DNA from: Heterobasidion occidentale
Taxonomy: Eukaryota > Basidiomycota > Agaricomycetes > Russulales > Bondarzewiaceae
Length of the DNA stretch: 64,000 nt
Direction: 5' to 3'
NCBI GenBank assembly: GCA_039111635.1
Contig: JBCAQO010000010.1
Location: 558,001 to 622,000, forward strand
The notes beneath the pieces are model-generated. The model had not been told where the DNA came from and made no database searches. It was given only the letters and a program-made list of their open reading frames with translations. Every line of letters starts with the position of its first letter. The stretch's first letter is position 1. Position numbers and translations under genes: made by a program. Shown piece by piece: positions 11,401-23,060 of the stretch.

Positions 11401-14019
11401 GAATGAGGCATGCAGAGGACGGACAGGCTCATCCCCGGTGACGCCGCTCAGCAAAAAGGCCATGTAGTCCAAGATGTTTTTCACCTTAAAGCCAGGGTTC
11501 CCGCCTCTCGCTGCGCGGAGTAATTCGTTCAGCAGCCCAGCGGAGAGGGGCTCAAACGCCGCCAATAGAAGTCCCATGACGAACTTGAATCTGTCCATGA
11601 CCAAAGAGCCTCCTGCTTGGAAAAAATGAGACAGAACCATCCTATACAGACGATCCAGCGGCCGGGCTTTGCCAGTTGTGCCCTGCGCTAGGAGGTCGTA
11701 TCGTTCCTTAGAAGTAGATCCTGGCATCCCCATGCCTTTGATGAACCCGCAGGCAACGTATGCCCACTGAAATAAACCTTCTGATTTTGAAACAAGCGTG
11801 CGCATACATTCGTCATCGATGTCATCGAGATCAGGATCACTCAGACGTGCGTGAATGTATAATTTGAGGTCGGCCTCGGTTGATGATGGCGAAAGATTCC
11901 GCATTCTCTTGACGACAACGCGATCATTGTGCCGGAACAAACGCTCGATATCTGGCTCGGGGCGGGATGTGAGGAGGATGCGAAAATTGGCCGGAAGATC
12001 CTCAGCTCTGGCGACTAGTACCTGAAGCAGCTCTTCGCGAGATGTGGAATCACCACTTTCGTCCAGAGCATCAATGGCTATGACGATGGGGCCGGTGTAC
12101 AGGAGCGTCTTGATTGGCTCTAGGATGAGACGTTCGAACTGCGTGCGAACGTTTGACGTGGTCTGAGGATCCTTATCGCGATGAACGACCTCGCCCACCG
12201 CGCGTCGTATATGCTGGTCAAAGTCAGCCAGATCCCGCGCGATCGTTGCAAAGAGCTTGTCAGGCCCACGGTCCGTCTGTCCACGTATGAAGCTGAAAGA
12301 TGCTCCGAGACGACCCACATTCTTGAACCGGTGAGCAATGGTGTGAGCAATGGTCGATTTACCCGAACCCGCAGCACCAGAGAGTAGGAGGACCCGTGGA
12401 GCATGCTCTGCGTTGATCCAATCTGTAATTTCATCCAAAATGCTCGTGCGAGTTCCAGGGTGACATCTTTTAGACATATCGAAACCAGCACCATTCGCGT
12501 ACGGCATGTCGTCCAAATGGGTTTCCGTGGCTAGACAGATAAGTTAGTCGGACACAGGTAGTCGACAAATACGTTTCGCATACGATAGTTTTCCATTTCT
12601 TCCAAAGTGCGCATGACAGCAATCTCAGCTTGACCGACTAATCGACCATGAAATTCCCTCTCCAGGTCTGCGAATGCGGCGCAATATTTTCAATATGGGC
12701 ACCCGTCGCAGAAACTCGGTAGCGCCCTGCCTGCTCCGCTGTTCAGGGAAGAAGGGAATTAACAGAATGATCTTTGTCAACGCGAGGTGATGCTTACCGA
12801 AACCCTCCGTATTGGCATATTCACGGATAAAGTAGCAACATTCCGTGGTCTGTTGAGCTATCCGTCGTAGTAGGCCTTGCTGAGAATGGATCTTTTCGGG
12901 CTTGACCTTCAATTCGCTCACGATGTTGTAGAAAGAGTCCATAGTCGCGACCAGCTTCTGAACCTGTTGATTGTGCTCCCTTGAGTTCTCAAAAATCTTC
13001 ATGAAAATAATGCATCGTCAAGGCCGTGAACAATGCCGCCAAGATACAAGGAAACACAACCTTTTGGACCACAGAGATGACCATCAAAGCCATTCTCGAA
13101 TAGGGTTGAACCTGGCACAAAATAGGTATTAGTAGCCTGCTTGAAATCGCGACGTGCAAATCCAACGCGTACTTCCGTCGCCGTGTCCATCAGATCACAG
13201 AAAATCTTCATCTTTCCAAAGAGGGATCTCGACGCGTCGGGAAGACCCTGGACAACTTCGGCAGCAGAGGCCACGCCTTCGAGCGCTGTGCCGACAGCTT
13301 TCGAAGGCGCTCTCACTGCGGGTGACGCGCGCTCAATGCTTGTAAGTGCATCGATCGTTATCTCTTTGTTGCCTTCTACTGTGATCCGCAACTTGACTCG
13401 AGCCTTTGATTCTCCTGGAATGGACCTGGTAAAATCTGATAGGCGTGAATGCGTTGAATACAGTCAATTTTGGGCGACCGGCGAACCTTGAGTGCCGCCA
13501 TTGAGTATCGAAGAACACAACGTTGAGATAGTGTCTGAGATGACGCCGATATGCTGGTCCTTGCGTATCCTTCTGCGAGCATAGATGACAAGCGTCAAAG
13601 TGGAAGACGGGCGGGCATAGCTTCAAAACGTAGGATATTATAGTCGACAATGTGGATGAAAAGCTGAACGGGAACATGACGCACAAGGAAAATGATTTAT
13701 CCCATTCTGGAGAACTGCCTCGGCGAGCAACTTCGGTGCGTTCCTGCTTTTCGTCAATCGTGATGGCACAGTAGAATCTACCATTGATGTTCCGAGTGCA
13801 ATTGAGACCTTGCACTTTGGGCAGATCGACGGCGCGAATAGCTGTTACGATGCTGAGCATGAGAGGAAAGCCCTAAATCAAAAAATAAGCAGTACATGCC
13901 TGAGACCGTGAACAGAAAGGGTACTTGGAAGTCAAGAGAATTACTTGAGTCACAATGTCAGAATTCGAAGGCATGCAGGATGGAGACTTCAGAAAAACTC
14001 ACGGTGGTATTAAAGACAT
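8418..14019 (-). CDS. NLR1: C2-helical-NACHT-14xWD40 STAND protein (one apparent frameshift)
   Basis: Start ATG at 14019 (MSLIPP), then a short exon, then a C2-like domain in two exons (AIRAVDLPKV, GRFYCAITID, SPEWDKSF; about 13857-13490). A helical region follows to about 12560 (KIFCDLMDTATEV, ATMDSFYNIV, RIAQQTTECCYFI). The NACHT domain (about 12530-10995) shows Walker A GAAGSGKST, Walker B VIAIDALDES and LLTSRPEPDIERLF. The next exon carries 14 WD40 repeats, and the last exon (8718-8418) has the cluster's conserved tail (DGWIVGPASQLLFWVP). The second intron appears to use a GC donor (AG|GCATGT). One lesion is visible: the T-run at 12687-12690 (GAAAATATTG on the coding strand) is one base short compared with NLR2-4, which breaks the frame after GAHIE. 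Everything else is open. Role inferred from the HET-E/NWD family: an NTP-switched self/non-self receptor. Confidence 0.88.
8905..10717 (-). repeat. 14 WD40 repeats of NLR1
   Basis: Fourteen consecutive units of about 43 residues, consensus VxSVAFSPDGSRIVSGSxDxTIRxWDxxTGxAVGEPLEGH, lie in one exon without a frame break. Units 6, 7 and 9 have lost the usual GHT end (GQA, EHLEGH, EADT). Fourteen units would close two seven-bladed propellers. Confidence 0.93.
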
Positions 14020-16333
14020 GGCTGGAGGCGGTCTGTATGGATACACAAGCAAAGGATGGGGCTGAGGATATGCACTCAGGCATCCGTCGACGGAGTATAT
14101 GACCTCGAAGAACACGCTGAATTCAGAACTTAGCGAGACCAACGTTGCATGCAGATCGGCGAAGCCATGGACAGATCGGAAAGGAATCAAAGAATGTCAG
14201 ACATGAATGAATACAACATGAAATGCATATAACGAGGCGACGGTCACACCATAGAAAAGAGATTCATGCAGAGGTTCTGCGAGGTCTTCGGCTTCATGTC
14301 GGGCCTTTTCACCTACTTGAAAACGACCTCACGATCTCGGGCGTCGCAGAATGACTTGAAAGTGGTTAGCCGTTCTCATTTGAGCGGGACCACCCTTACA
14401 ACTGATCTACGCGGGCATACCTTGCATCGTGTCGGAAACCGTCCGCATCGACACAAAGACCGTAATCCTGTCCTCCAGACCACCGCGGCATACGGATGCA
14501 TACAGGAAAACGAGGAGGTTGCGGTGCGCTGACATGTCAAAGTGGTGCATCACAGTGCTGGCTTGTCCAACACCACAGCGCAACACCAAGAAAAGGATGT
14601 CACTATCTGAAGGAAAACTGAATTTAGAACAGACACTCACGAAGACGTTCGCAAGTAAGACCCATCTACACACCCTACACGCACCGAGGCCCGTCACCTT
14701 GCCAATCACCCTGAGTACCTTCTCGAACGTTCTATAAGAAGGTGTTCTTATATTGGGGTCCAGGGCCGTGCGCAAGAATGTGCTTGTTCTTTTGTTGGAC
14801 AAAAGGAAAGGATGTCATCGGCGTCTTTCAGGACGGGAGCTAGGCGCGGTCGAGTCAAACATGGAGAAGTCAGAGCACAGAAGCATTCCCTTTGTCCCGA
14901 CAGGATGATTTGCTTCAACAAGGTGAGAGGCGTCTGCGAGGAATATGCGAAGAGCCTGGACAGCGGTGGGCGAAAAGGACAATGGCGCGCAACGCATGCG
15001 TATGATGCCAGAGGTGGGTTTAACTTGCCTCTAAGAAGCGTTCAGTGCTCGAGAAACGAGATTGCCCGCCGACGCAACGTCTGAGATTGCTCATACAGTG
15101 CGAGCATGGTGGACGCTGTGGATGAGCATATATTTGTCAGCGGCAAGGGAGCATCGACGCGTGGGAAACGTTCGAGACCGTCCTCGACCACTTGAATCAC
15201 CCACCCCCCGACTCCCCCTTGCTATCAGACTGACGACACCGGCGTCTAGTAATCAGTTTGTCTGCTCCTAACTGGGACTCATCCAAAGACTGCCTGGCCT
15301 AAAGCCTGATGCTTGAAGTCTGGAATCTCTTTCCCCTTTTTTTTTATTCTGTGTGTTCTGACATCTTGATTCCCTTGGTGCTTTGCAAAAGGAGGCGCGC
15401 GATAAGATGAAATGGCAGCTACTATTCTATGCACTGCTATCATAAAATCCTAGACCTGAGGACCTCTGAGGACGCCCTCGATTCACCTCTAGGCGCTCGC
15501 TATAGCATGACTAACAGCCTTGCCATGCACTATTAGGTACTGGTACTGAGCTTTCATCTGGGAGTCTATGAAGGCTAGCCCTTGTCATGGACTTCTCACG
15601 AAGACAAGAACAGGGTCACGAAGGTGGGTATGAAGCGGGCAGCAGGTGCGCAGTGTGCAATTTGCCGCCCTGTTCGTACTTCATGGAACCACGGGTCACA
15701 ATTCGCATCCGATACGTTCCAATACCTCCGGAACCGCACAGTTGAGGTGAGCACAAATGAACAGGTCGCCAATGGGGAATGAGCGGGGTTTGGTACACAC
15801 AGTCGGAAAGCACGATGCCGGGCGAGAACGTCGCGGCAAGTGCAAGATGCACAAACAGAGTGTGCACGTTCTCTCAATGGTGAGCACGTTCAATCCTTTC
15901 GAAGCGTGCCGAGAGCCGAGGATCGTGCGGGCTTCCTGGCTCTGACATGATCGCACTGGTGTTTGATCAATATTTAATCTCGACGCCGATCCTCGCCAAC
16001 GATGCGTCAATTCAATTGAGCGCCAGAGTGGGTGAATTCAGTAGCGATATCCATCCTTTTTTAGCATGTAGGCAGACGTTGCGACTCACCTTGCGCCTTG
16101 CGCTGAACTCCCCAGAGCAGGGGCTGGAAGTAGCTGTCTGCTTTTGTCACTAGGCAAGTCTGACGTTGGCTGTATTTCTGTCTTCATTCATCATGCGCGT
16201 ACGTATACGCATAATCCTACAAAATGTGCACGATCATATATGCCAGTCAAACGTCTTTACCGTCACTGTTTTCCGAAACATCACTCAACCTTTCCGTTGA
16301 TGGCACAGCTCCAATTCAGCTTGCGCTCGCGCT
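14020..16333. other. Intergenic stretch, no supportable gene
   Basis: The longest frame (14407-14802, minus) is hydrophobic in part, but it crosses a likely splice site and matches no family I know. Other frames overlap on both strands. I cannot support a gene here, though a small membrane-protein gene around 14.3-14.8 kb cannot be excluded. Confidence 0.4.
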
Positions 16334-17047
16334 TACTATGCTGGGACCAGAGTTGAACAGTGGACCAGTTGTGAACAATCGATTTAACTTCATCCCTACT
16401 GTAAGAGCAGCCCTGTAAATATTCATGTATGTTTGTATGTATGTCTAGATTAGCTATGTATTTTATTAGACCTCTGAAACAAGCGCGTGGAGCAGGAGAA
16501 AGAAATCAAATGCAATTTTGACTCTCTGCTGCGACAATGAGCCCAGATCCAGCCGATCTTGTATTCTAAACCTCATGTAAAGAAATGAATAGCTAATTTA
16601 TGTCAATAGGGGTTTTGTGAAAAAAGTCCGAGAGTGATCAGTAGGGAGTTTATGCTCAAAATAAAATCTCAGCACAAGAGGGTGGGCAGAGTGACTTTGG
16701 ACTCGGAGAGGTGACTTTTTTTGAAGCTCCGACGTTCTCCGGTGACGGACCTCTTGCAGGGATGCTGAGCTGCAAGCCGTCGGACTTATAATCGGCAAGC
16801 GTGACTCAGTGTGACTGAAGGCTCGGATGAATCGTTCAACTCTGGGCCCTACGCCGTTTTTCGAGTCTCCCTCCTCGGTCACCGCCCGACGCTTTTCCTC
16901 ACCTTCGATAATTGCGAAAAAAATAGTTCAAAGGAAATTGATACAGTTGGTCAGGTATGTGCAGTAATTTTAGAGTAGTTGGAGAGTGTGTGGGAGCTAG
17001 GCAGCCAGAATGGCTAAACCCTGTTCAACTCTGGTCCCAGCATAGTA
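16334..17047. mobile_element. Non-autonomous DNA element (MITE) with TA target duplication
   Basis: A perfect terminal inverted repeat of 25 bp starts CTATGCTGGGACCAGAGTTG at 16336 and recurs inverted, ending CAGCATAG, at 17045. Both ends are flanked directly by TA (16334-16335 and 17046-17047), the duplication left by Tc1/mariner-type transposases. The 710-bp interior has no transposase frame. The perfect repeats suggest a fairly recent insertion. The superfamily is inferred from the TA duplication only. Confidence 0.82.
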
Positions 17048-18109
17048 CCTTGACACATAAAAGTGATTGTCGGAGGGCATTAGCAGCGTTCCTTCCGCAG
17101 TTCCGTTTGAACACCTCAATGCGAGCAGGCGCCGACGCACGGGCCTTGAGCATCTCAATATGAAAAGCATGAGCACACGCACACTCGAAACGATGGAACA
17201 TGCCACTCAAATCCAGGAGATGGATCTCCACACTCCCAGTTCGCCGTTCATCGACGATCGAATTAAAGATCTGCGGTTCTATTATGGGCTCCATATACGA
17301 ATCTGTCTCTGAATTCGCCTAACCTTTGAGTATTCTGCTACGTATGCTGGTCGCCAGCCAAAGACATTTGCATGCAGATGGTATCACAATAGCAATTCTA
17401 TATGGTGACCAGCGTAATTACCTATAGAGTATCCACTCGATTATTCAAATGGCATGGGCTTTGTGATGCATCAGTTCATTGCTGACTTCTCGATCAGCTC
17501 GTGTATGGTGAACATGAATGCAAACGCTTTGAACTGGATGGCACTGTTACCTGGTTCGATCCGGCCCTACTGGCTAACGTGCAGTTGCCTTGCATGCTAC
17601 TGTAAGCACTCTCGGCTCTTGTCGATGACAACTATCTCCCGAACATCTCTCTTAATTTCGCTCATTTTGTCGCGAGATTGAGACTGAAGATCACGTATAT
17701 AACCAAGTCACGCGAGAGTACAACCATGGCTCACTGGGTCAGTGAGCAAGGATTCTCATGTAGTTCCGTCGCGCCTGTTCACTTTCTTGTCGATCGGAAC
17801 GACAATGATGCATCAGCACTACCACCGATGCTGGCCGTCAAACGCGCATTCAGATCTAAAGAGTTGCCAAGTATAGTGAATGATCCAGCCCTTCTTGCGG
17901 AAGTTTGTGCTAAATCAAGGGTTATACGCTTGAGCAACACAAGCAGGGAAAAATGAGGGAGGTACGTAGAACCCAGGTAAGAGCAATGCGATAAGATATT
18001 CAATGCAAAAGAATGGAAGTGCAACGGTGTTCACACACAGGTACTAAGTCTACAATGAGATATGCACGGGCTATCAGCCGTGACAAGGCAGTGGACATTT
18101 CCAAAGGAT
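17048..18109. other. Intergenic stretch, no supportable gene
   Basis: Only short frames are present. The best (17067-17312, plus) starts inside the MITE and ends in a peptide with no recognisable domain. Confidence 0.45.
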
Positions 18110-20605
18110 CTACTCTGCCGAAACAGTCGAGACCAATAGCGGCATCTGCGGGCCCTGCTCCACTCTGCTTCTCAAAACAGGTCGCTGCACGATCGTCGAC
18201 ATGATCTTGAAGTCCTCCGGCGCGGCTGTCGCCTGAAACTGGAACGCCCTGACGAGCACGAACAGCAAGGATTTCATTCTGCGCGCGCAGTGCATATGTC
18301 AGTCGGGGGTATACGTGCAAGTTGCAGGATGCAGAGGAGGTTGTAACGCACTCGACGACGGAGAAGCGGTATCCGATGCATGCGCGTGGGCCGCCGAGGA
18401 ATGCGAGGCTGTTTCCCCATACACCCGGGATTGAGTGGACAGCATCAGGCGTGTGTTCCCACCGTTCAGGTCTGCCATTCATATTGACCAGTCAATATAG
18501 TGTGCGCAATTCGGGAACGATGGAGAGCTGACTTGAATTTCCCAGCATCTTCTCCCCATAGGGCTTTCAGCCTGTTGACCGCAGCAATGGGAACCAGAAT
18601 CTCGTCGCCTGCCTTGATTCTAACGCATGTTGAAAAATATAACACCCGTTTTACATGCCAAGTGACACGACGTACCTGATCCCCTGCCTCCGAACACCCT
18701 TCGCGTCTACCCATGCCTCGTCGGTCGGTATGACATCATCCTTCATGGCAACTCGCACCGTGTTAGGTACCGGCGAATACAAGCGCAAAGTTTCGCGGAC
18801 GACAGCATCGAGGTAAGGCAGGCTTTCGAGCTCATCCATGTTCGGCGTCTCTGTAGGCAAAGAAGCCAATTCCTTGCGGAGCTTTGTTTGCGTGTTGGGA
18901 TTGTTGGAAAGAGCGAAGAGCGCCCAGGTGACGGCAGTGCTGCACGACGACGATAAGTGTTATGTAAGCCGCTGGGGACAAGCAATGAGATTCTACCTAG
19001 TAGTCTCGTGGCCTGCGACGATAAACGTAGCGATTTCTGCACCAACAATCAGCGATCTCGTCATGAGTCCGAAGCAATTAGTCCGGAGCAGCCCGAATCA
19101 ACGTTACTCACGAGCCAACACATCGTGATCAACCATCCTCGAGCCCTCAGGGAGGTCTGTGGCCATGTTCGCCTTGATCAACAGACTCAACAAGTCACGA
19201 CCCTGTAACTCTTCGGCCTCTCTTCCCATCTTGTGTTCATCTCCGACATTGCCCGCCAAAATGGCATTCTTTTTCTCTGCTAAAAGCTCTTGTCCAACTC
19301 TCATCATGGTGTTCTGTGCGGCGCGGTAGCGAGCTTGGCTCTCGGACGGCTTGTCATCAGTGCATCAAACTCAGCCCGAAGGAAGACTGCGCAAGACTGT
19401 ATAAAAAAACCTCACGATTAACCTCACAATAGGTAGGGCTGTTTGCAGGATCGTGAGTCGGGTCCGTCCTCCGTCCGGCTCTGCGAACATCGTGCGCACA
19501 GCAGCGTTCATCTCGTTCGGCTTTCCGTCCGGGTTCAGCGCGTTGAACGGGTAGTTGAAGCCTACATAGTCCGACGAAGACGAGATCAATGTCAAAGTAT
19601 CGTTGTTGGGACCTGCTCGGTGCAGGCCATCAACCGACCTGCTAAGCCGATGACGTCGAGGGTCATTTTGTTCAGCCAGGCCATCACGTCGATCGTGTTT
19701 TGTCCGTTTGACATCGTGAGTTCTGACATCCACAGATTGCGGAGCTAAGGCGCGGGGAGTTGGGTAAGTTGATCTGAACGGGGAATCGTGAGGGTGGCAT
19801 GTACCTCGATAGATTTATCAACAAATATCGCTGTGAGCTCTCTTATCTGCGCAGGACCGAATGCGGGATTCTAGTTTGTACCTAGTAGGTACCGGAAGGG
19901 AATGACTTTCGATGCCATAAACTCACCATCATTCTTCGCTTTATGAGAGAAAGTAGCGATCAATGTTGGCACTTATTAACATCCAAACTTCGCGCATACC
20001 TGCTGTTTATGCTGTTCTCCTACAATGAGACACACACGGTTAGACATGAGAATAGATATAAATGAACAGTGGAACATACCTTGGACGACAAGCAATCCTG
20101 TAGCAACGGACCCACGTCAGTGACTTCTGGAGATACACAGAAGTAACACAGAATCCAAATAACAGACGAACCTTGACCGACGACCTGCCCAAGGGTATAC
20201 CGGACCCTCTCCGGCTTCACAAAATCATCATGATGCGAAAGGATATGGCTCAGCGCTCTCGTATCCAGTGCTACCAGTCGGGGCCGCTGCACCCCCAAAA
20301 GAGCAACATGATGGTTAGCTCGTAAAGTGATACGAGTGAGAAATGCATACGTTGAAGAAACCACGGATCTTGAAGATTCTTCCGTATATATTCCCGAAGT
20401 CTCCTAGCATATTTCTCTCCCCCTCGTATGAAATGGTCCTTAGATGACCGTAGAACCAGCTGGGCCCCTTTGGCCCTCGCACGTCCCGAAGAGAAAACAG
20501 GAAAGGGTACAGGATCCATCTAAATATCTTGTATGATGCATGTACGACCAAGGTGACGCTGAGCGCTGCAGCAAGGGTGAAAAACCGGGTAGAATTGTCG
20601 GACAT
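18110..20605 (-). CDS. Cytochrome P450 monooxygenase (P450-1)
   Basis: About ten short exons on the minus strand. The N-terminus ([20 protein letters not shown]) is a membrane anchor, followed by the hinge [13 protein letters not shown]. Recognisable elements in order are [12 protein letters not shown] (C-helix region), [20 protein letters not shown], the I-helix [15 protein letters not shown], the K-helix ExxR in [22 protein letters not shown], and the heme loop [17 protein letters not shown] with the Cys ligand. The last exon reads [15 protein letters not shown] and ends at 18110. All essential P450 motifs are intact. The heme loop [13 protein letters not shown] and the AGHETT helix resemble fungal CYP4/CYP52-like clans (inference). 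The substrate is unknown. It is transcribed away from P450-2. Confidence 0.92.
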
Positions 20606-20646
20606 TGGAAGTGATTATGGGTGGGATTGTGTAGACAAAGTAGGAC

Positions 20647-20653
20647 TTATATA
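20647..20653 (-). promoter_or_regulatory. TATA box of P450-1
   Basis: TATATAA on the minus strand, 42 nt upstream of the P450-1 ATG at 20605. It implies a very short 5' leader. Confidence 0.45.
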
Positions 20654-20659
20654 TGCCCT

Positions 20660-22980
20660 ATCGAACCCCTGGTGGGGCATCGAAGACTGCCGTGTTCCAG
20701 TGGGATGTCGGTGATTCCGGTGGTTCGAGCTTTCTCACGATGACCCGATGGAAAATCGGAACGAGTGCTGAGCGAGATTTGCGAGTCTGTCAGCCTTCTC
20801 CTTCGTCGTAGAGCAGCGGCAGAGACACAGCACAAGCCCATGGCCGTCGAAATAGACTCGTGTTCATCGAGAGATGCATATTAGCGAGGAAGGAGGAAAC
20901 AGCCGACGGCTTGTGGCAGTTGCACGTGATAAGCTTCTAGCGTGCGCGTCGACGCTGTGCAAGGTGCAGTTGAGTCTTTCGTTTTCTCTCTCCAGACATC
21001 GCAGCGCTCTACGTCCAAAGTACTTTGACCCGCATGGGGAGACGTTATTTGCGTTTCACCTTTACTGCAACCAGCTGTGTCATAACGTATGGGCATAAAT
21101 AGCAGTCCATACTCTGGAGTTGGAACGACAGCTGGAAGAGGCGTCCATCGTATAGTCCGCTCGTCTCATGATCTGATGGCAATTGACCTGTCGCACAACT
21201 GATAGATACGGAATAGCCTAGTCGATGGCCGTCTCTTGAGCCTCATCCGTAGGAGTGACTACGTCGCTGAAGAGGCTTGGCTCTTGGCCATCGAAATGCG
21301 ACATCAATCGCGAACGCCATCAGGCTAAAGGTGGCAAGACTATAGCTGATGTATCATGATGTCACATCCCGCCGCCTGTTTTGTCGAAAGCTGCCTGCGG
21401 GGTTGAACCTCGAAGGCGCTGCACCCCAGTGCCTCTGGACAGTGATGATCATAGACATAACGGACTCTACGACAGAAGACACGGTCGACTCTTGGTAGCC
21501 GACATGTGGCGTGGATCATGGGGCCCAAGGTACGCAATGCCTGATACAACTACATCCAATAGGCCTGATATATGATGATGTCAAGTGAGACTGCCTTTTT
21601 TGTCGACAATAGTTTCTAGGATCAAACTTTAGTGGAAGGCGTAGGGAAGGTATGTAGACATTCGACAGATAGGAGGCTAACGGCGTACGGCGGTTTCTAG
21701 AATTTGGTGACCAGCTCGACTCATGCGTACCAATGAGCTGGTAGCTCAACGTTCGACTGTACGGGCTACGATGCTCCACCAGTCTGTCAGGGAACACACG
21801 CTGACCATCCTGAACACGACGTCATCATCCTGCAACGATAGCTGTGCTGATGCAATGGTGTGGCCGAATAGCGCAGAGGGGGGAAGTTGGGCTGTCACCG
21901 AGACTGGAGGGCTTTGTCGATGAGTCCTTTATCGAACAATGCGGTAGGTTGCTTTCAGATCACGGCAGAGCGGATCGGATTAGTGAGTTTTCACACAGAT
22001 ACCCACGGTATGATGTAATTTCAATATCCTTCCGAAGCAGAGAGTTTTGCTACGAAATAAGGTAGACGCTCGTAGACGCACTCGCAGTGGGGAAGAAGTG
22101 CCGAGAGGATTAGTGTCAACAGTGTGTCAACACGCTCAACTCAGCTCGTAAACGCCCGAAAGAGATAATAAAGCGATCTGATCGTCGATGTTACAGTAGA
22201 AAGATGACTGAGAGCAACAAACGGGCGACCGTAAGAGGTTTCGAAGAATGTCAGAGGTGTCATTCCGGTTCAACAAGCCTGCGCGACATACGGAAGTGGG
22301 TCTGATACGTAAGTTTTGGGCATTGTTGGCAGTGTTCATTGCATAGATTGTCGAGCTCTTAAGCTCGCTAGTAGCTTGATAGATGAGGGCCGTTGCAACT
22401 AGCATCAGCTAGCATCGCGTCGCTGAAGATTGCTCTGCAAGTGATCGGCAAAAGATGCTGCTTACGATCTTCAACAGATCTCAGTCTGGAACCCTTCTGG
22501 GCCAGCTTATCGGTCCAGGGACGCAAGGTCCGCGTAGGCGCCGGACCGAGGGCAAGACGCCGACCTTCGATTTGGCTTCTCCACTTCTCGACCAAGCACC
22601 AGCCTCACATTCGTTTTCCAAGGAAGGCAAGAGCCAGGTCAGTGCTGTCTCTCAGAAAAGGGAAAACCCCTGACACTCCATTTCGGAGGCGCAACAGAAG
22701 TCTGACCGCCGTACAGCGTAGCGTCGTGACCTGAAAATGCTGTGTTCCGAACGATTTGGTCAGCAAGACAGCAGCAAAGACGACGGATACAAGCCTCGAG
22801 CCAGTCGCAATAGGCAGGAGAATTGCCCTTGTGATCCGCGTTGAGCGGGTCCGTTTGGTATACCGCCACACTCGGATCAGCCGACAGATTACGCCTGTCA
22901 ACGACCAGTCCTAGCCAGTCCTCCTCTTACCTCTGTGATAAATGGCTCCGACTGACATGGTAATATCGCCGTTTTCGCTT
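20660..22980. other. 2.3-kb spacer between divergent P450 genes
   Basis: No supportable coding sequence. A weak direct duplication is visible (about 21349-21395 and 21566-21612, both beginning CTGAT.TAT.ATGATGTCA). The spacer probably holds the promoters of both flanking P450 genes. Confidence 0.5.
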
Positions 22981-22983
22981 CGA

Positions 22984-22990
22984 TATATAA
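22984..22990 (+). promoter_or_regulatory. TATA box of P450-2
   Basis: TATATAA lies about 70 nt upstream of the chosen ATG at 23061. This spacing fits a start site near 23015 and supports the ATG at 23061 (MAYTPG) over the one at 23007. Confidence 0.6.
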
Positions 22991-23060
22991 ATTCGGGCTC
23001 GTCTATTTGACAGCCTTACCGTATACTTGTGCCCCTGTAACTTACCTTGCTACTACCAGC

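Noticed and set aside
17025..17294. 89-codon minus-strand frame overlapping the MITE end
   Set aside because: It runs into the terminal inverted repeat and has no domain, so it is probably a chance frame.
17553..17562. GGTTCGATCC, a match to a tRNA gene B box
   Set aside because: No A box or cloverleaf can be built upstream, and no acceptor stem pairs around it.
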